The position numbers and the translations under genes were made by a program. Shown in pieces: positions 27,864 to 36,105 of a stretch of DNA of 64,000 bases. The notes under the pieces are model-generated. The model was not told where the DNA came from. It worked only from the letters and a program-made list of their open reading frames with translations, and did not search any database. Every line of letters starts with the position of its first letter. The stretch's first letter is position 1. The stretch spans positions 1 to 64,000 of the forward strand of contig JACOUQ010000037.1 in NCBI GenBank assembly GCA_016177775.1, given 5' to 3'. This DNA comes from Geobacter sp. Lineage in GTDB: Bacteria > Desulfobacterota > Desulfuromonadia > Geobacterales > Geobacteraceae.

Positions 27864-27973
27864 GCATTTATGGCGATAACGCAACCACTTGTGTAACTGA
27901 TTCGATAGTCTCGTAAGCCTCTATCGCTAATGTCCTTCTTCAACGGCTCAACTACCAGGTCAGCGACAGCGCC

Positions 27974-28495
27974 TCACAAGCTTTCGTCCAGGAGTGACAG
28001 TACGCGTTGTTTGGAAAACGCCCATTCATCCGGAATTTCATCGGTAGTGCCGCGAGCTTGAGAGCGAGGGCCCCATACATGATACTCATACAGGATGGTA
28101 TCTCCGCGACCTGCCGAACTTTCCTTCAACCTCTGGGCAACTTCCTCTGGCCGTGCCACATAGACCCTTGGCAAACCGTCCAAGGGTACATTGTAGAATT
28201 GGACGAAGCACAAGATGGTCTTGTGGTGGTGCTCTGCCAGCCATCTGTTAGCGGCTCTGAGATAATCGGCCCGGCGTAAATACTGCTGAGTAAGTCCCCA
28301 TTTGCCATCTTGGCTCCCCTTTACAGAAACCTTCAGAAGACGCTCGCCGCGGACAACAACAAGGTCAAACTCGGGTTGGTTCGCACCATATTGGACGGAA
28401 ACATCCAGGCCAATGCGTGCAAACTGTGCCGCAGCGACAGCCTCAGCCGCAACAGCAACATGCCAGTGTGAGATGATGGGAGCTCGAGCAGGCAT
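27974..28495 (-). CDS. PD-(D/E)XK nuclease-like protein beside cas12b
   Basis: A 173-residue protein with the outline of a PD-(D/E)XK nuclease core. An N-terminal helix carries Glu18, Asp44 lies in PEFDLVVV, and Lys59 lies in KVSVKGS. The position two before that lysine, usually Glu/Asp (or Gln in some homing-type enzymes), is Ser57, so activity is uncertain. It resembles small stand-alone nucleases such as those of group I introns. GGAGAG precedes the ATG at 28495. It is transcribed away from cas12b across a 142-bp shared control region. Whether it serves the CRISPR system or is unrelated cargo is open. Confidence 0.6.
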   Translation of the reverse strand: MPARAPIISHWHVAVAAEAVAAAQFARIGLDVSVQYGANQPEFDLVVVRGERLLKVSVKGSQDGKWGLTQQYLRRADYLRAANRWLAEHHHKTILCFVQFYNVPLDGLPRVYVARPEEVAQRLKESSAGRGDTILYEYHVWGPRSQARGTTDEIPDEWAFSKQRVLSLLDESL

Positions 28496-28566
28496 TTGCT
28501 CTCCTTTCGCGAACGCCTAACCTCTGAATTTTATGTGATTTTAACTATATCGCAAATTATTGCTCC

Positions 28567-28595
28567 TTGCACAAAATCAAAACATTTCGTAAGAT
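28567..28595 (+). promoter_or_regulatory. Candidate cas12b promoter
   Basis: TTGCAC (28567-28572), 17-bp spacer, TAAGAT (28590-28595), then GGGAGG at 28628-28633 before the ATG at 28638. On the opposite strand TTGCGA-16-TAAAAT within about 28515-28560 could drive the divergent nuclease gene. Called by eye from consensus similarity. Confidence 0.45.
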
Positions 28596-28637
28596 TCTGA
28601 CAATTTGTTGCCATTAATGCTTCTGCCGGGAGGTTAA

Positions 28638-31600
28638 ATGCCTGTTCGATCCCTCAACCTCAAACTGATAGTCCCCCGTCAGCAACCTCGCCTGAACCTC
28701 GCACAAGACATTTGGACAACGCATGTGTCGATCAACGATGCGACCGCCTATTATGAGTCGATACTGCTCGAGATGCGTGGACAAGGGTATGAACTGCGAG
28801 ATGGCGTGAGTGTTACAGACGCAGAGGTCGTCAAACGTGCCGATGTCCGGATTCGTGAGGTCTGCAAGCGAAATGGGAGACGATCTGTTCTGACCAAGGA
28901 TGAACTGGCTGAAATCCGCAGACAACTGCGATTGCTTTACGAAGCCATAGTTCCGTCGAGTGTCGGTCTGGATGGCAACGCCCAGCAGGCCAACGCCTTC
29001 ATAAGCCCTCTCACCGATCCTGACAGCAAAGGATTTCTTTCTGTATTTGACAAGATCGAAGCACCGCCGCCATGGCTCGAAGGTGTCCGAAACGGAGAAT
29101 CAGACGCATTTGACCAGGCAACCGCCTGGCTGCGAACACCGGAAGGAAAGAGACGGCTACAGGCAACCGGTTCTCCGCCTACATGGGTACGCAAGGTCCG
29201 AAAGGGAGAGAAGGACTGGCCAGTAGCATTCGTGGCGGATTACGACAAGAAACTGAACGAGGTCAAGGGTGTTCCGACAATCATCAAGACGCTCAAGGAG
29301 CAGCAGGTTATCCCTCTCTTTTCTGCTTATCTCGCGCCGCGAATTGCTGGTGCAAGAGGCGCTTTGTCCCCATGGGACCGCCTCGCCTTTCGGTTGGCAG
29401 TAGGGCACCTGCTTTCGTGGGAGTCATGGTGTCGCCTGGCGCAGCAGGAACACCAGAATCGGGTCAATGACCTGGAAAGCTTCACGGAAACGCGGCTTTG
29501 CCGTACCGAGTTGTCTCAAGCAATTGCAGCTCTTCGGCGCTACGAAGAGGAGCGACATGAAGAGCTTAGTAGCATTGGCCTTGCGCCGGGCAAACCATTC
29601 CGGATCCGTCGGCGAATGGTGCGCTGCTGGACGGAATTGCGGGAAAAGTGGCAAGCCAGCAAGGATAAAACCGAGGAGAAGCTTTTAAGCATTTCTGCCG
29701 AAATGCAGACCAAACAACGAGGGGGATTCGGCGACCCGCATCTCTTTACTTGGTTGGCTCGCCCTGAAAATCATGCCGTCTGGTCAACCGGCCCAGATGC
29801 CGTGTCTCTGGTAGCCACGGGCAACCTTCTGCAGTCCATCGTTGACAGGTCAAAAGAGCAGGCTGCCATGACTCTTCCTGATCCGATTCTGCATCCCCGT
29901 TCCTTGCAATGGGAACCGGTTGGTGGAAGCAATCTGAAAAACTACCGGCTTTATATCAAAGAAGGTCGCGTCATGGCTGATCTTCCCCTTTTATCCGGTA
30001 ATGGTGAAAGCCTTACGGAGGTAGAGCACACCTTTGCCCTTGCCGCAAATGCCCAGTTCAGCTCCCCGGCTATCGACCGCAACGGTAAAAGTATCGCGAT
30101 AACTTTCCAGAACCAGGCGGGTGAAGCATTTTCAGGCGTACTCAATTCAGCCGATCTGCTCATGGATTGGGACCATCTTTCCCACCGCACAGCACCGCTT
30201 CTTGCCAGTGGAGAAGTAGGTCCTGTCTGGCTAAAGCTCGTGATCGACGTCGATCAGCAGTTGCAGGAAGGGTGGGACGGACGGCGTCCGCAGGCTCTTA
30301 TTCACTTTACATCTGCGAGGGGCAATGAAAAGCGGGCCGGTGAAGTGCGGCCAGGACTGCGAATCCTGTCCGTGGACCTTGGTATCCGCAGTTTTGCGGC
30401 ATGTTCGGTATTCGAGCTGACCAATATTCCACCCAAAAAGGGAAAGCTCGCCTTTGAGGTGGAGGGTGGTTTATGTGCTGTTCACGAGCGGTCATTCCTC
30501 CTTAATCTTCCAGGCGAGCAGCAAGAGGCTCAAGACATCGTCTGGCGTCAGCTGGCCAGGGACGAGCTACGCCGTCTCAAGCGAGGCCTGAGCCGGTACC
30601 GTGGGATATACGAGCTTGCGTCTCTCCAGAGCCCTGAGGAGCGGACTGTTGTCCTTGACCGGTTGTCAAATGCATCGGAAGCAACCGATCCCTGGCCATT
30701 CGAGCGACCTATTCTCGCTGGTCTTGAGAAAGTCGTTGAATATAAGCCCGACAAATGGGAGGCGCAAGTCAAGAGCGCATTGCACGGATTTCGGCGCGAA
30801 TATGGCGAGGTTGTACGCGAATGGCGGCATCGAACGCGCCCGCGCTCCGAAACCAGGAGTCATGGCAAGTCGGTCTGGGCAATCGAATACCTGACCGATG
30901 TTCGTCGATTTTTGCAAGGATGGACGCTTCTGGGCGAGGGGTCGGGAGACATAAGGCGACTTGATAGAGAAAAGCGTGGCAAGTTTGCCGGACGCCTCCT
31001 GAGACATCTGGAGAGCGTCAAGGATGATCGCCTTAAAACCGGGGCGGATCTGATTGTGCAGGCTGCTCGCGGATATTTGCGCGACGATACCGGCAACTGG
31101 CAGCCGAAATATGCCTCCTGCCACGCTGTCCTGTTTGAAGACCTGAGCCGCTACAGGATGAAAACAGACCGTCCTCGTCGGGAAAATTCTCTTCTCATGC
31201 GTTGGGCGCACCGCCAGATACCAGACATAGTGAAGATGCAGGGGGAAATCTACGGCATCCATACCTGCGACACCGCCGCAGCCTTCACCAGCCGCTACCA
31301 TGCAGCCACCGGCACGCCGGGGATTCGCTGCCACCCACTGACTGAAGCCGATCTCGCCAATCCCTGGTTGCGCCAGATTATAGAGCAGGAGAACCCGGCC
31401 ATATCGTGGGACAGCCAGAAGCCTGGGTCACTTGTACCACTGGCTGGTGGAGAGCTGTTCGTCTGCTTGAACAAGCATGGGGGACTTACCAGCATTCACG
31501 CAGACATCAACGCGGCCCAGAACCTCCAGCGCCGTTTCTGGACGCGTCATGGCGACCCGATACGGATTCCCTGCCGGAAGGTAATTATCAATGGGGAAGA

Positions 31601-31928
31601 TCGCTGGCTGCCCAAGAACATGGCAAAGAGGCTGTATGGCGCGCTTGGCGGCTACGGCTGGCTTGTCCCGACCGGGCATGACAGCGGTTCGTGTCGCTGG
31701 GAGAAACTGACTCCGAAAGCATGGAAGGCTGTCGGCGGTGAAGCTCCACAGGAGGAGAGCGCTGGGGATGAACTTCTTTCCGAAGATGTCATGGAGACAA
31801 CCGGCGAGGTTGTGGTCATGTTCCGGGATCCTTCCGGTGTTGCTGTAAAACCTCATTCGCTCTGGTTTCCCGCAAAGTACTTCTGGAGCATTGTCAAATC
31901 GAGGACAACCGGGGCTATCTTGAAGTGA
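28638..31928 (+). CDS. cas12b: CRISPR effector nuclease Cas12b (C2c1)
   Basis: RNA-guided DNA endonuclease of type V-B, 1096 residues (characterised Cas12b proteins are about 1100-1300). The split RuvC site is complete: RuvC-I RILSVDLGIRSFAACSVFEL with Asp580, RuvC-II AVLFEDLSRYRMKTDRPRREN with Glu834, and RuvC-III IHADINAAQNLQRRFW with Asp956. These and the adjoining GTPGIRC and C-terminal FRDPSG...FWSIV segments match Cas12b specifically, not Cas12a or Cas12c. The first 570 residues should form the recognition lobe and OBD. A tracrRNA-like gene and CRISPR array follow on the same strand. No cas1, cas2, cas4 or transposase is adjacent. By family analogy it would need crRNA plus tracrRNA and a T-rich 5' PAM. 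Confidence 0.95.
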   Translation: MPVRSLNLKLIVPRQQPRLNLAQDIWTTHVSINDATAYYESILLEMRGQGYELRDGVSVTDAEVVKRADVRIREVCKRNGRRSVLTKDELAEIRRQLRLLYEAIVPSSVGLDGNAQQANAFISPLTDPDSKGFLSVFDKIEAPPPWLEGVRNGESDAFDQATAWLRTPEGKRRLQATGSPPTWVRKVRKGEKDWPVAFVADYDKKLNEVKGVPTIIKTLKEQQVIPLFSAYLAPRIAGARGALSPWDRLAFRLAVGHLLSWESWCRLAQQEHQNRVNDLESFTETRLCRTELSQAIAALRRYEEERHEELSSIGLAPGKPFRIRRRMVRCWTELREKWQASKDKTEEKLLSISAEMQTKQRGGFGDPHLFTWLARPENHAVWSTGPDAVSLVATGNLLQSIVDRSKEQAAMTLPDPILHPRSLQWEPVGGSNLKNYRLYIKEGRVMADLPLLSGNGESLTEVEHTFALAANAQFSSPAIDRNGKSIAITFQNQAGEAFSGVLNSADLLMDWDHLSHRTAPLLASGEVGPVWLKLVIDVDQQLQEGWDGRRPQALIHFTSARGNEKRAGEVRPGLRILSVDLGIRSFAACSVFELTNIPPKKGKLAFEVEGGLCAVHERSFLLNLPGEQQEAQDIVWRQLARDELRRLKRGLSRYRGIYELASLQSPEERTVVLDRLSNASEATDPWPFERPILAGLEKVVEYKPDKWEAQVKSALHGFRREYGEVVREWRHRTRPRSETRSHGKSVWAIEYLTDVRRFLQGWTLLGEGSGDIRRLDREKRGKFAGRLLRHLESVKDDRLKTGADLIVQAARGYLRDDTGNWQPKYASCHAVLFEDLSRYRMKTDRPRRENSLLMRWAHRQIPDIVKMQGEIYGIHTCDTAAAFTSRYHAATGTPGIRCHPLTEADLANPWLRQIIEQENPAISWDSQKPGSLVPLAGGELFVCLNKHGGLTSIHADINAAQNLQRRFWTRHGDPIRIPCRKVIINGEDRWLPKNMAKRLYGALGGYGWLVPTGHDSGSCRWEKLTPKAWKAVGGEAPQEESAGDELLSEDVMETTGEVVVMFRDPSGVAVKPHSLWFPAKYFWSIVKSRTTGAILK

Positions 31929-31956
31929 TTGCGTTTTTCCTGGAATCGGTTATATT
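31929..31956 (+). promoter_or_regulatory. Candidate tracrRNA promoter
   Basis: TTGCGT (31929-31934), 16-bp spacer, TATATT (31951-31956), starting directly after the cas12b stop. Predicted initiation near 31963 leads straight into the tracrRNA-like sequence. Confidence 0.55.
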
Positions 31957-31962
31957 AGCAGT

Positions 31963-32066
31963 GGCGCTACAGGCGCCGGTTTATTGGCCGAAGTGCCCCG
32001 ATGGCGGACCAGCAATGGAGTAGACCGCCATCAACGGCCGAAACAGAGAGCATCTCTTGAGGCAGT
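31963..32066 (+). ncRNA. Putative Cas12b tracrRNA
   Basis: The sequence folds into the architecture known for Cas12b tracrRNA. A 5' hairpin GGCGC/GCGCC lies at 31963-31977. Outer stem TTGGCCG (31984-31990) pairs with CGGCCGA (32035-32041) and encloses hairpin TGGCGG (32002-32007) / CCGCCA (32025-32030). GTGCC at 31993-31997 is complementary to the last 5 nt of the repeat (GGCAC). AACAGAGA at 32042-32049 is complementary to repeat nt 25-32, CAT at 32051-32053 to nt 21-23 and TGAGG at 32058-32062 to nt 11-15. So two separate anti-repeats flank the stem, as in Alicyclobacillus Cas12b. Ends are inferred; no terminator follows, so it may be processed from a longer transcript. Confidence 0.8.
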
Positions 32067-32262
32067 GCCGCAGGGAGGAGCCGTGACCGCGAACCGGTTG
32101 TAACATCGAAAACGGTACGAGGTTTGCGGAAGCAGAGGTCTTTGAAAACACGGCATTTCTCGTCAGGTCATTTGTGTGGGTCCGGATTTTACCGGAATTG
32201 CTGTGAGTTTAGCAGAATCATGAACCCAACTCCCCGGCATTCATAATGTAAATGAGGGAGCA
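32067..32262 (+). promoter_or_regulatory. CRISPR leader region
   Basis: Non-coding sequence between the tracrRNA-like gene and the first repeat. It holds palindrome AACCGGTT (about 32093-32100) and a small hairpin TCCGG (32181-32185) / CCGGA (32192-32196). An AT-rich stretch CATAATGTAAATG ends about 10 bp before the array. It is called the leader because the degenerate repeat is at the far end of the array. No convincing -35/-10 pair was found. Confidence 0.55.
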
Positions 32263-34080
32263 GCCTCAACGACCTCATGGGCATGATCTCTGTTGGCACC
32301 GCTATATCGCCCGCATCGAAGACACCACACTTTAGCCTCAACGACCTCATGGGCATGATCTCTGTTGGCACATTCCGTTGATCTGGTCTATCAACTTGCC
32401 GGCCTTGCCTCAACGACCTCATGGGCATGATCTCTGTTGGCACGGGTTCGGGTTCCGGTTTCGCTTGCGGGTCAATAGCCTCAACGACCTCATGGGCATG
32501 ATCTCTGTTGGCACCCGCGAAGGCGTAGGTCGTGATGAACAATGGCGCGCCTCAACGACCTCATGGGCATGATCTCTGTTGGCACAATGTATTCCGCGTA
32601 AACTTCCCTGTTGGCTGGCGCCTCAACGACCTCATGGGCATGATCTCTGTTGGCACCATATCCATATCCTTTTATTATCACCGTAAATTTGCCTCAACGA
32701 CCTCATGGGCATGATCTCTGTTGGCACATGCTTGTGAAGATTGATATAAAGCCGGGAGGGTGCCTCAACGACCTCATGGGCATGATCTCTGTTGGCACCC
32801 CCTGAACAAATCAGAATCAACAAGAAGCACATGGCCTCAACGACCTCATGGGCATGATCTCTGTTGGCACATGGCATAATGGTCTGGGACACGGTGATTT
32901 TCGCGCCTCAACGACCTCATGGGCATGATCTCTGTTGGCACATGCACAAGGTTCTATACGAAGCTACCGACAAGCGCCTCAACGACCTCATGGGCATGAT
33001 CTCTGTTGGCACTGTCAACCCCTGAGCAAGTACTCGAGAGATTTGCGCCTCAACGACCTCATGGGCATGATCTCTGTTGGCACATGGAATTGTGGTGGAT
33101 CGCTGACAACCATACTCGCCTCAACGACCTCATGGGCATGATCTCTGTTGGCACAGGTCCTCGAAGCCGCTCTTGACGATCTCCCGGTGCCTCAACGACC
33201 TCATGGGCATGATCTCTGTTGGCACTGGCTACATCCAGTAATTTCAGCCAGTCACCAAGCCTCAACGACCTCATGGGCATGATCTCTGTTGGCACCCGGG
33301 TGGACATGGCGACCGGCAATACGGTTGATGCCTCAACGACCTCATGGGCATGATCTCTGTTGGCACTTCTGGTCGCGGGACGACCGTACCATGTACAAGG
33401 CCTCAACGACCTCATGGGCATGATCTCTGTTGGCACACGGATTGGCCTTCCTCCACGCCTCCTCCGTGGTCGCCTCAACGACCTCATGGGCATGATCTCT
33501 GTTGGCACAGAATCTACAGGCATCGCAATATTATCTTATCCCTGCCTCAACGACCTCATGGGCATGATCTCTGTTGGCACGTGACCATCACCGTCAATAA
33601 GTCATTTGCAGCCGCCTCAACGACCTCATGGGCATGATCTCTGTTGGCACTGGTAGAGAAATTACCGACGAAATGATAGACAAGCCTCAACGACCTCATG
33701 GGCATGATCTCTGTTGGCACCTTTATCAGTCGTTTTAGTGTCAGCAATGCCCGTGCCTCAACGACCTCATGGGCATGATCTCTGTTGGCACAACCAATCC
33801 CTTCAGGCTTGCGGCTGGATTTACCGCCTCAACGACCTCATGGGCATGATCTCTGTTGGCACACGAACGGCGCGGAATCGGTCCGCGCCATCCAGCGCCT
33901 CAACGACCTCATGGGCATGATCTCTGTTGGCACTGATTTTGATGTAGCCGGGGGCAACTTCACAATAGACTGCCTCAACGACCTCATGGGCATGATCTCT
34001 GTTGGCACTTGAAAAAGCCTTTGATGAAATAGTCATAAAAGAGGCCTCAACGACCTCAAGGGCTTGTTCTCTTTAGGTAC
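32263..34080 (+). CRISPR. CRISPR array, type V-B, 26 repeats and 25 spacers
   Basis: Repeats are 37 bp, beginning GCCTCAACGACC and ending ATCTCTGTTGGCAC, with a central inverted repeat TCATG-GG-CATGA. The TGGCAC end matches the 3' end of known Cas12b repeats. Starts: 32263, 32335, 32407, 32478, 32549, 32620, 32691, 32762, 32834, 32905, 32976, 33047, 33118, 33189, 33259, 33330, 33400, 33472, 33544, 33614, 33684, 33755, 33826, 33897, 33972, 34044. The first 25 are identical. The last differs at several positions, all in its 3' half, and marks the leader-distal end. Spacers are 33-35 bp, except the 24th (38 bp); all look different and no source was identified. Confidence 0.97.
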
Positions 34081-34110
34081 TTGATAGAATCGACTGGGAC
34101 AGCATCTGAC

Positions 34111-34147
34111 AAAAAGGACCAGCCATTAATGGCCGGTCCTTTTTTAT
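34111..34147 (+). terminator. Terminator after the CRISPR array
   Basis: Hairpin GGACCAGCC (34116-34124) / GGCCGGTCC (34131-34139) with a leading A tract and trailing TTTTTT. It should end the pre-crRNA transcript 30 bp after the last repeat and could also work in reverse. Confidence 0.88.
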
Positions 34148-34226
34148 TAGGTGTGAAATCCGGGAGGACAAAATTATATGATAAAATTCTTGGCAAGGCC
34201 GGTTGAATTTCAGGGAGAGAGCCACC

Positions 34227-35390
34227 ATGTCCACCGAACTATGCGAAATGTCGCTGAAGCAGACGCAGGAGCTTTTGCGCCTGACCGACGAGATCCTCCA
34301 GGATATATGCTGCCGAAGGTTCACCTCCGAATCCCTTTATGTGGAGGCGCTCCGCAAGGTTCTCGGGGGGGAGGGGAGGCGGGGGCCGGTTAGTATATTC
34401 CTGGCTTTCCTTGACGACATTTATCAGCAATACAGGGGGCGGGTGTTTCATCTAAAGGAGGAGCTGATGGAGCAGTCGGACGAGATCATCATCGAGCCCC
34501 TTTCCTCTTATGCTGCCCAACTGGCCAGAATGGACCTGGTTGTTTCCAACTGGAGCGACACCTGCAAGGCAGTCGAGGAATACCAGGGGAACTTTCCACC
34601 GGCTGTGCGGGAGTTCCTTGCCGGCCCGGTGAAGAATTTCGTCTGCTTCCGGATCAGCGGCGAACGCCCCGGCTTCATTACCGCCTTCAACTACCCCGGC
34701 GAGGCGACGGATTACGATGCCGACGTGCTGCGCAGCCTGTCGGTGGTCATCGGTTCGCTCATGACCCTTTCCAACGAGGTCGAGCAGACGGAAAAGGCCT
34801 TCATCTATACCATCGAAGCGCTGGCGCGTGCGTGCGAGGCCGCCGAGGAGGGGACAGGGCAGCACATATTGCGGGTGAACAAGTATGCGGGGACCCTGGC
34901 GGCCAATATGGGGTTGTCGCCGGATCTCGTTGAGACCATCGCCTATTCCGCCCAGATGCACGATGTCGGCAAGATCAGGGTGCAGGTCGGGATTCTCCTC
35001 AAGCCAGGGCCGCTGGATGACGAAGAAACGGGCATCATGAGAATGCATCCGATTTACGGGCTGGAGATTCTGGGTGATTCGCCCCGTCTGAAGGTTGCCA
35101 GGGATATTGCCATTTCCCATCACGAGAACTGGGACGGGAGCGGTTATCCCTACGGTCTGAAAGGGGAGGGCATCCCACTTGCCGGGCGGATCGTCAAGCT
35201 GGCGGATGTGTATGATGCCCTTCGCTCGAAGCGGAGCTACAAGCTCCCCATGACCCATGAGGAGGCTCTGATGATATTACGCAATGGCGACCACCGCATA
35301 GACCCGGCCCTGCACTTCGACCCGGCTGTGCTGGCCACATTCCTCAAGATCGAGCACATCTTCGCGAACATATATACCAGCCTCGCGTGA
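34227..35390 (+). CDS. HD-GYP domain protein
   Basis: A 387-residue protein with an N-terminal sensory-like region (about 1-190, weakly GAF-like, substrate unknown) and a C-terminal HD-GYP domain. The domain shows HILRVNKYA, QMHDVGKIRV (HD), MRMHPIYGLEIL, ISHHENWDGSGYPYGLKGEGI (HHE and the GYP-type motif) and LADVYDALRSKRSYK. This family degrades cyclic-di-GMP, controlling motility and biofilm traits. ATG 34227 follows GGGAGAG and is preferred to TTG 34203. It lies just beyond the CRISPR island and is not linked to it. Confidence 0.9.
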   Translation: MSTELCEMSLKQTQELLRLTDEILQDICCRRFTSESLYVEALRKVLGGEGRRGPVSIFLAFLDDIYQQYRGRVFHLKEELMEQSDEIIIEPLSSYAAQLARMDLVVSNWSDTCKAVEEYQGNFPPAVREFLAGPVKNFVCFRISGERPGFITAFNYPGEATDYDADVLRSLSVVIGSLMTLSNEVEQTEKAFIYTIEALARACEAAEEGTGQHILRVNKYAGTLAANMGLSPDLVETIAYSAQMHDVGKIRVQVGILLKPGPLDDEETGIMRMHPIYGLEILGDSPRLKVARDIAISHHENWDGSGYPYGLKGEGIPLAGRIVKLADVYDALRSKRSYKLPMTHEEALMILRNGDHRIDPALHFDPAVLATFLKIEHIFANIYTSLA

Positions 35391-35406
35391 GTTGCCGAAA
35401 TACCCG

Positions 35407-35446
35407 CAGGGAAGGGGGAATGCATTTGCATTTCCCCTGTTTTTTC
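35407..35446 (+). terminator. Terminator after HD-GYP gene
   Basis: Stem CAGGG...GGGGAATGCA / TGCATTTCCCCTG followed by TTTTTT (to 35446). It separates the HD-GYP gene from the dedA-like operon. Confidence 0.8.
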
Positions 35447-35487
35447 TGTACTGTTAATACTGCCGACAGACCTTACGGAGCATTACA

Positions 35488-36102
35488 GTGCATAATGTAC
35501 TCAAGGAATATCTTGAGATTCACGGCTATTGGGTGCTGTTCATCTGGACCTTCATGGAGGGGGAGGCAGGGCTGATACTGGCCGGCCTGCTGGCTTTCCA
35601 GGGGTACCTGAACATTTTCGGCGTCATCGCCACTGCCTGTGGCGGCGCTTTTTTCGGCGACCAGTTCTATTTCTACCTGGGGCGCTGGAAGGGTAAGCTC
35701 CTCCTCAGATTGTTCACCACCATAGCCCGCAGGTTCCGCAAGGCCCTTAAACTGATCGAGAAGTACGGCACTTTCGTGGCGTTCGTTTCACGCTATACCT
35801 ACGGATTCCGCATCATTCTCCCCATCATCCTCGGCATGACCTCGTTTCCGGCATTGCGTTTTCTCTGGCTTAACATACTGAGCGCCCTCAGCTGGGCGAC
35901 GATATTCGCCCTGGCCGGCTACTTCTTCGGGAAGAGCGCTTCGTTCTTCGTGGAAGACGTGAGCAAATATGAAGTGCATCTGATGGCTGCGCTGGCAGTG
36001 CTCATCTTTGGCATGTGGCTGTTTCATTTTATCCACGCATGGTGGCGGAGGCGCCCGGCCATGGAGCGACTGCAACGGATGAGAAATAGAAACAAGGAGT
36101 GA
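35488..36102 (+). CDS. DedA family membrane protein
   Basis: A 204-residue polytopic inner membrane protein of the DedA/SNARE-associated family, now linked to flipping of phospholipid or undecaprenyl phosphate carriers. It has the family motif E...EAGLILAGLLAFQG, GGAFFGDQFYFYLGRW, FVSRYTYGFRIILPIILGMT and several hydrophobic helices. The stop overlaps the ribosome site of trmJ (AAGGAGTGA), so the two are cotranscribed. Confidence 0.88.
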   Translation: MHNVLKEYLEIHGYWVLFIWTFMEGEAGLILAGLLAFQGYLNIFGVIATACGGAFFGDQFYFYLGRWKGKLLLRLFTTIARRFRKALKLIEKYGTFVAFVSRYTYGFRIILPIILGMTSFPALRFLWLNILSALSWATIFALAGYFFGKSASFFVEDVSKYEVHLMAALAVLIFGMWLFHFIHAWWRRRPAMERLQRMRNRNKE

Positions 36103-36105
36103 GTA

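Noticed and set aside
28007-28279. 90-residue plus-strand ORF before cas12b that might be a small cas gene
   Set aside because: It is antisense to the nuclease-like gene and has no similarity to Cas2 or other Cas proteins.
28638-31928. Alternative reading of the effector as a TnpB/IscB-like transposon nuclease or Cas12a
   Set aside because: Length, RuvC contexts, the TGGCAC repeat end and the tracrRNA architecture all agree with Cas12b; TnpB is about 400 residues and Cas12a uses no tracrRNA.
32189-34036. Many short ORFs on both strands across the array, with repeated peptides such as RPHGHDLCWH or ANRDHAHEVVEA
   Set aside because: They are translations of the CRISPR repeat in shifting frames; repeat plus spacer is not a constant multiple of three and there are no ribosome sites.
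27749-34147. Search for cas1, cas2, cas4 or a transposase in the island
   Set aside because: All sequence in the island is accounted for by the nuclease-like gene, cas12b, tracrRNA/leader and array; no such gene fits.
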